Source: Crocinitomix sp. (lineage in GTDB: Bacteria; Bacteroidota; Bacteroidia; Flavobacteriales_D; Crocinitomicaceae). Taken from it: DNA of 6,409 nt. The position numbers and the translations under genes were made by a program. Each line of letters starts with the position of its first letter. Position 1 is the first letter of the stretch. Below, one piece after another: positions 5,822 through 6,409 of this stretch. A model generated the notes under the pieces. That model searched no databases. It worked only from the letters and a program-made list of their open reading frames with translations, and was not told where the DNA came from. The stretch is from positions 1 to 6,409 of the forward strand of contig JADZFJ010000056.1 in the NCBI GenBank assembly GCA_020849935.1. The letters are read 5' to 3'.

Positions 5822-6388
5822 TTATGGACGTGAAGGATAAATTCCTTGAATTGCAATACAGATGTTTACACCTAAATAAGGGTTTCTAATTCCTACTGGT
5901 GAATTTGCGCCTGTAATTGCTGTTGTTCCAGAAATTGAAACTCCACCCAATTGATCAGTTGAAGTAATTCCTTCGCGATAAATACTAGGCATTGTTCCTG
6001 ATGTTCCAAGTCCATTAGTACCACCACTTGTTTCATTCGAATCAGAGCTATTATCTGTAGCAGAAACAGTTACGTGTGCTTGACCATTGATCAATCCGTG
6101 AAGATGCGCTGGCATTTGAGCATTTGTAATTGTAACATTTTCAGTTCCTGACATTTCACCAAAAGAAATTGTGCTTAAACCTGGACCTGTTCCGTAATGT
6201 AACATGGTTCTTCCTCTAAGATCTGGAAGTGCGAAAGTGGTTGTTCCATTTCCTCCAAAACTTGTACCTAATAAGGAGAAAAGTGCATTGTATTGAGCAA
6301 TTGATAAAATTTGCCCATTGCATTGCAGCCATCCTTTTGGTGCAAAATTAAATCCAAATGGCTGGATTTGTGCTAAAATTGGTTCCAT
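5822..6388 (-). CDS. Phage tail-collar domain protein (MdpB-like), upstream paralog
   Basis: The product again has exactly 188 residues and aligns without gaps to its neighbour. It begins MEPILAQIQPFGFNFAPKGW, continues with CNGQILSIAQYNALFSLLG, and has the block TFALPDLRGR (51-60) identical to that of the other copy. The HxH pair lies at 95 and 97 (QMPAHLHG). The ending, PYLGVNICIAIQGIYPSRP, is the same type. Divergence is highest around 71-90 and 98-130, while the N-terminal fold, GTMPxIYRE and the C-terminus are kept, which suggests both copies are under selection. The start at 6388 is supported by the shared MEP opening. Only 21 bases upstream are in the window, with no promoter, so transcription probably enters from another gene beyond the right edge, possibly a third paralog. 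Confidence 0.93.
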   Translation of the reverse strand: MEPILAQIQPFGFNFAPKGWLQCNGQILSIAQYNALFSLLGTSFGGNGTTTFALPDLRGRTMLHYGTGPGLSTISFGEMSGTENVTITNAQMPAHLHGLINGQAHVTVSATDNSSDSNETSGGTNGLGTSGTMPSIYREGITSTDQLGGVSISGTTAITGANSPVGIRNPYLGVNICIAIQGIYPSRP

Positions 6389-6409
6389 AATGTGTTTTTT
6401 AGTTGTTAA

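Overview
The window looks like chromosomal DNA of a member of the Bacteroidota, most likely class Flavobacteriia (order Flavobacteriales). It is AT-rich. Its asparaginyl-tRNA synthetase reads like the flavobacterial type, there are two short lipoproteins with typical Bacteroidota lipoboxes, and the Bacteroidota -7 promoter element TAnnTTTG (as the exact 8-mer TAAATTTG) stands 19-24 bases upstream of three genes. Shine-Dalgarno sequences are absent before most genes, as is usual in this phylum; the one before the EamA transporter gene is an exception. Genus cannot be fixed from this window.

Layout. Positions 1-565 hold no intact gene. They contain three degenerate direct repeats with a period of about 176-179 bases. 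Each preserves the decayed 3' end of a protein gene with its TAG stop in register; the middle copy carries an extra structured segment of about 100 bases. Next comes a small plus-strand lipoprotein gene of unknown function (661-1131). A promoter then starts a compact plus-strand cluster: asnS (1307-2746), an ArsC/Spx-family thioredoxin-fold protein (2758-3114) and an EamA/DMT transporter (3125-4048), with gaps of only 10-11 bases. A separate plus-strand gene with its own promoter (4117-4581) encodes a biotin carboxyl carrier-type protein.

The rest lies on the minus strand. A lipoprotein resembling the lipocalin-like class (4628-5074) ends convergently with the biotin gene. Two tandem paralogous phage tail-collar (microcystin-dependent protein, MdpB-like) genes (6388-5822, then 5780-5214) read towards a strong intrinsic terminator at 5158-5191. 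They are about 57% identical by ungapped hand alignment and probably belong to one operon that enters from beyond the right edge.

How the genes work together: asnS, the ArsC-like gene and the EamA gene are probably co-transcribed, but no shared pathway is evident. The biotin carrier needs carboxylase subunits that are not here. The collar pair is the part most suggestive of an accessory system. The repeat array at the left edge is the least explained piece: it looks like a graveyard of gene 3' ends whose intact parent may lie just left of position 1. No CRISPR array, tRNA, rRNA or transposase gene was seen.
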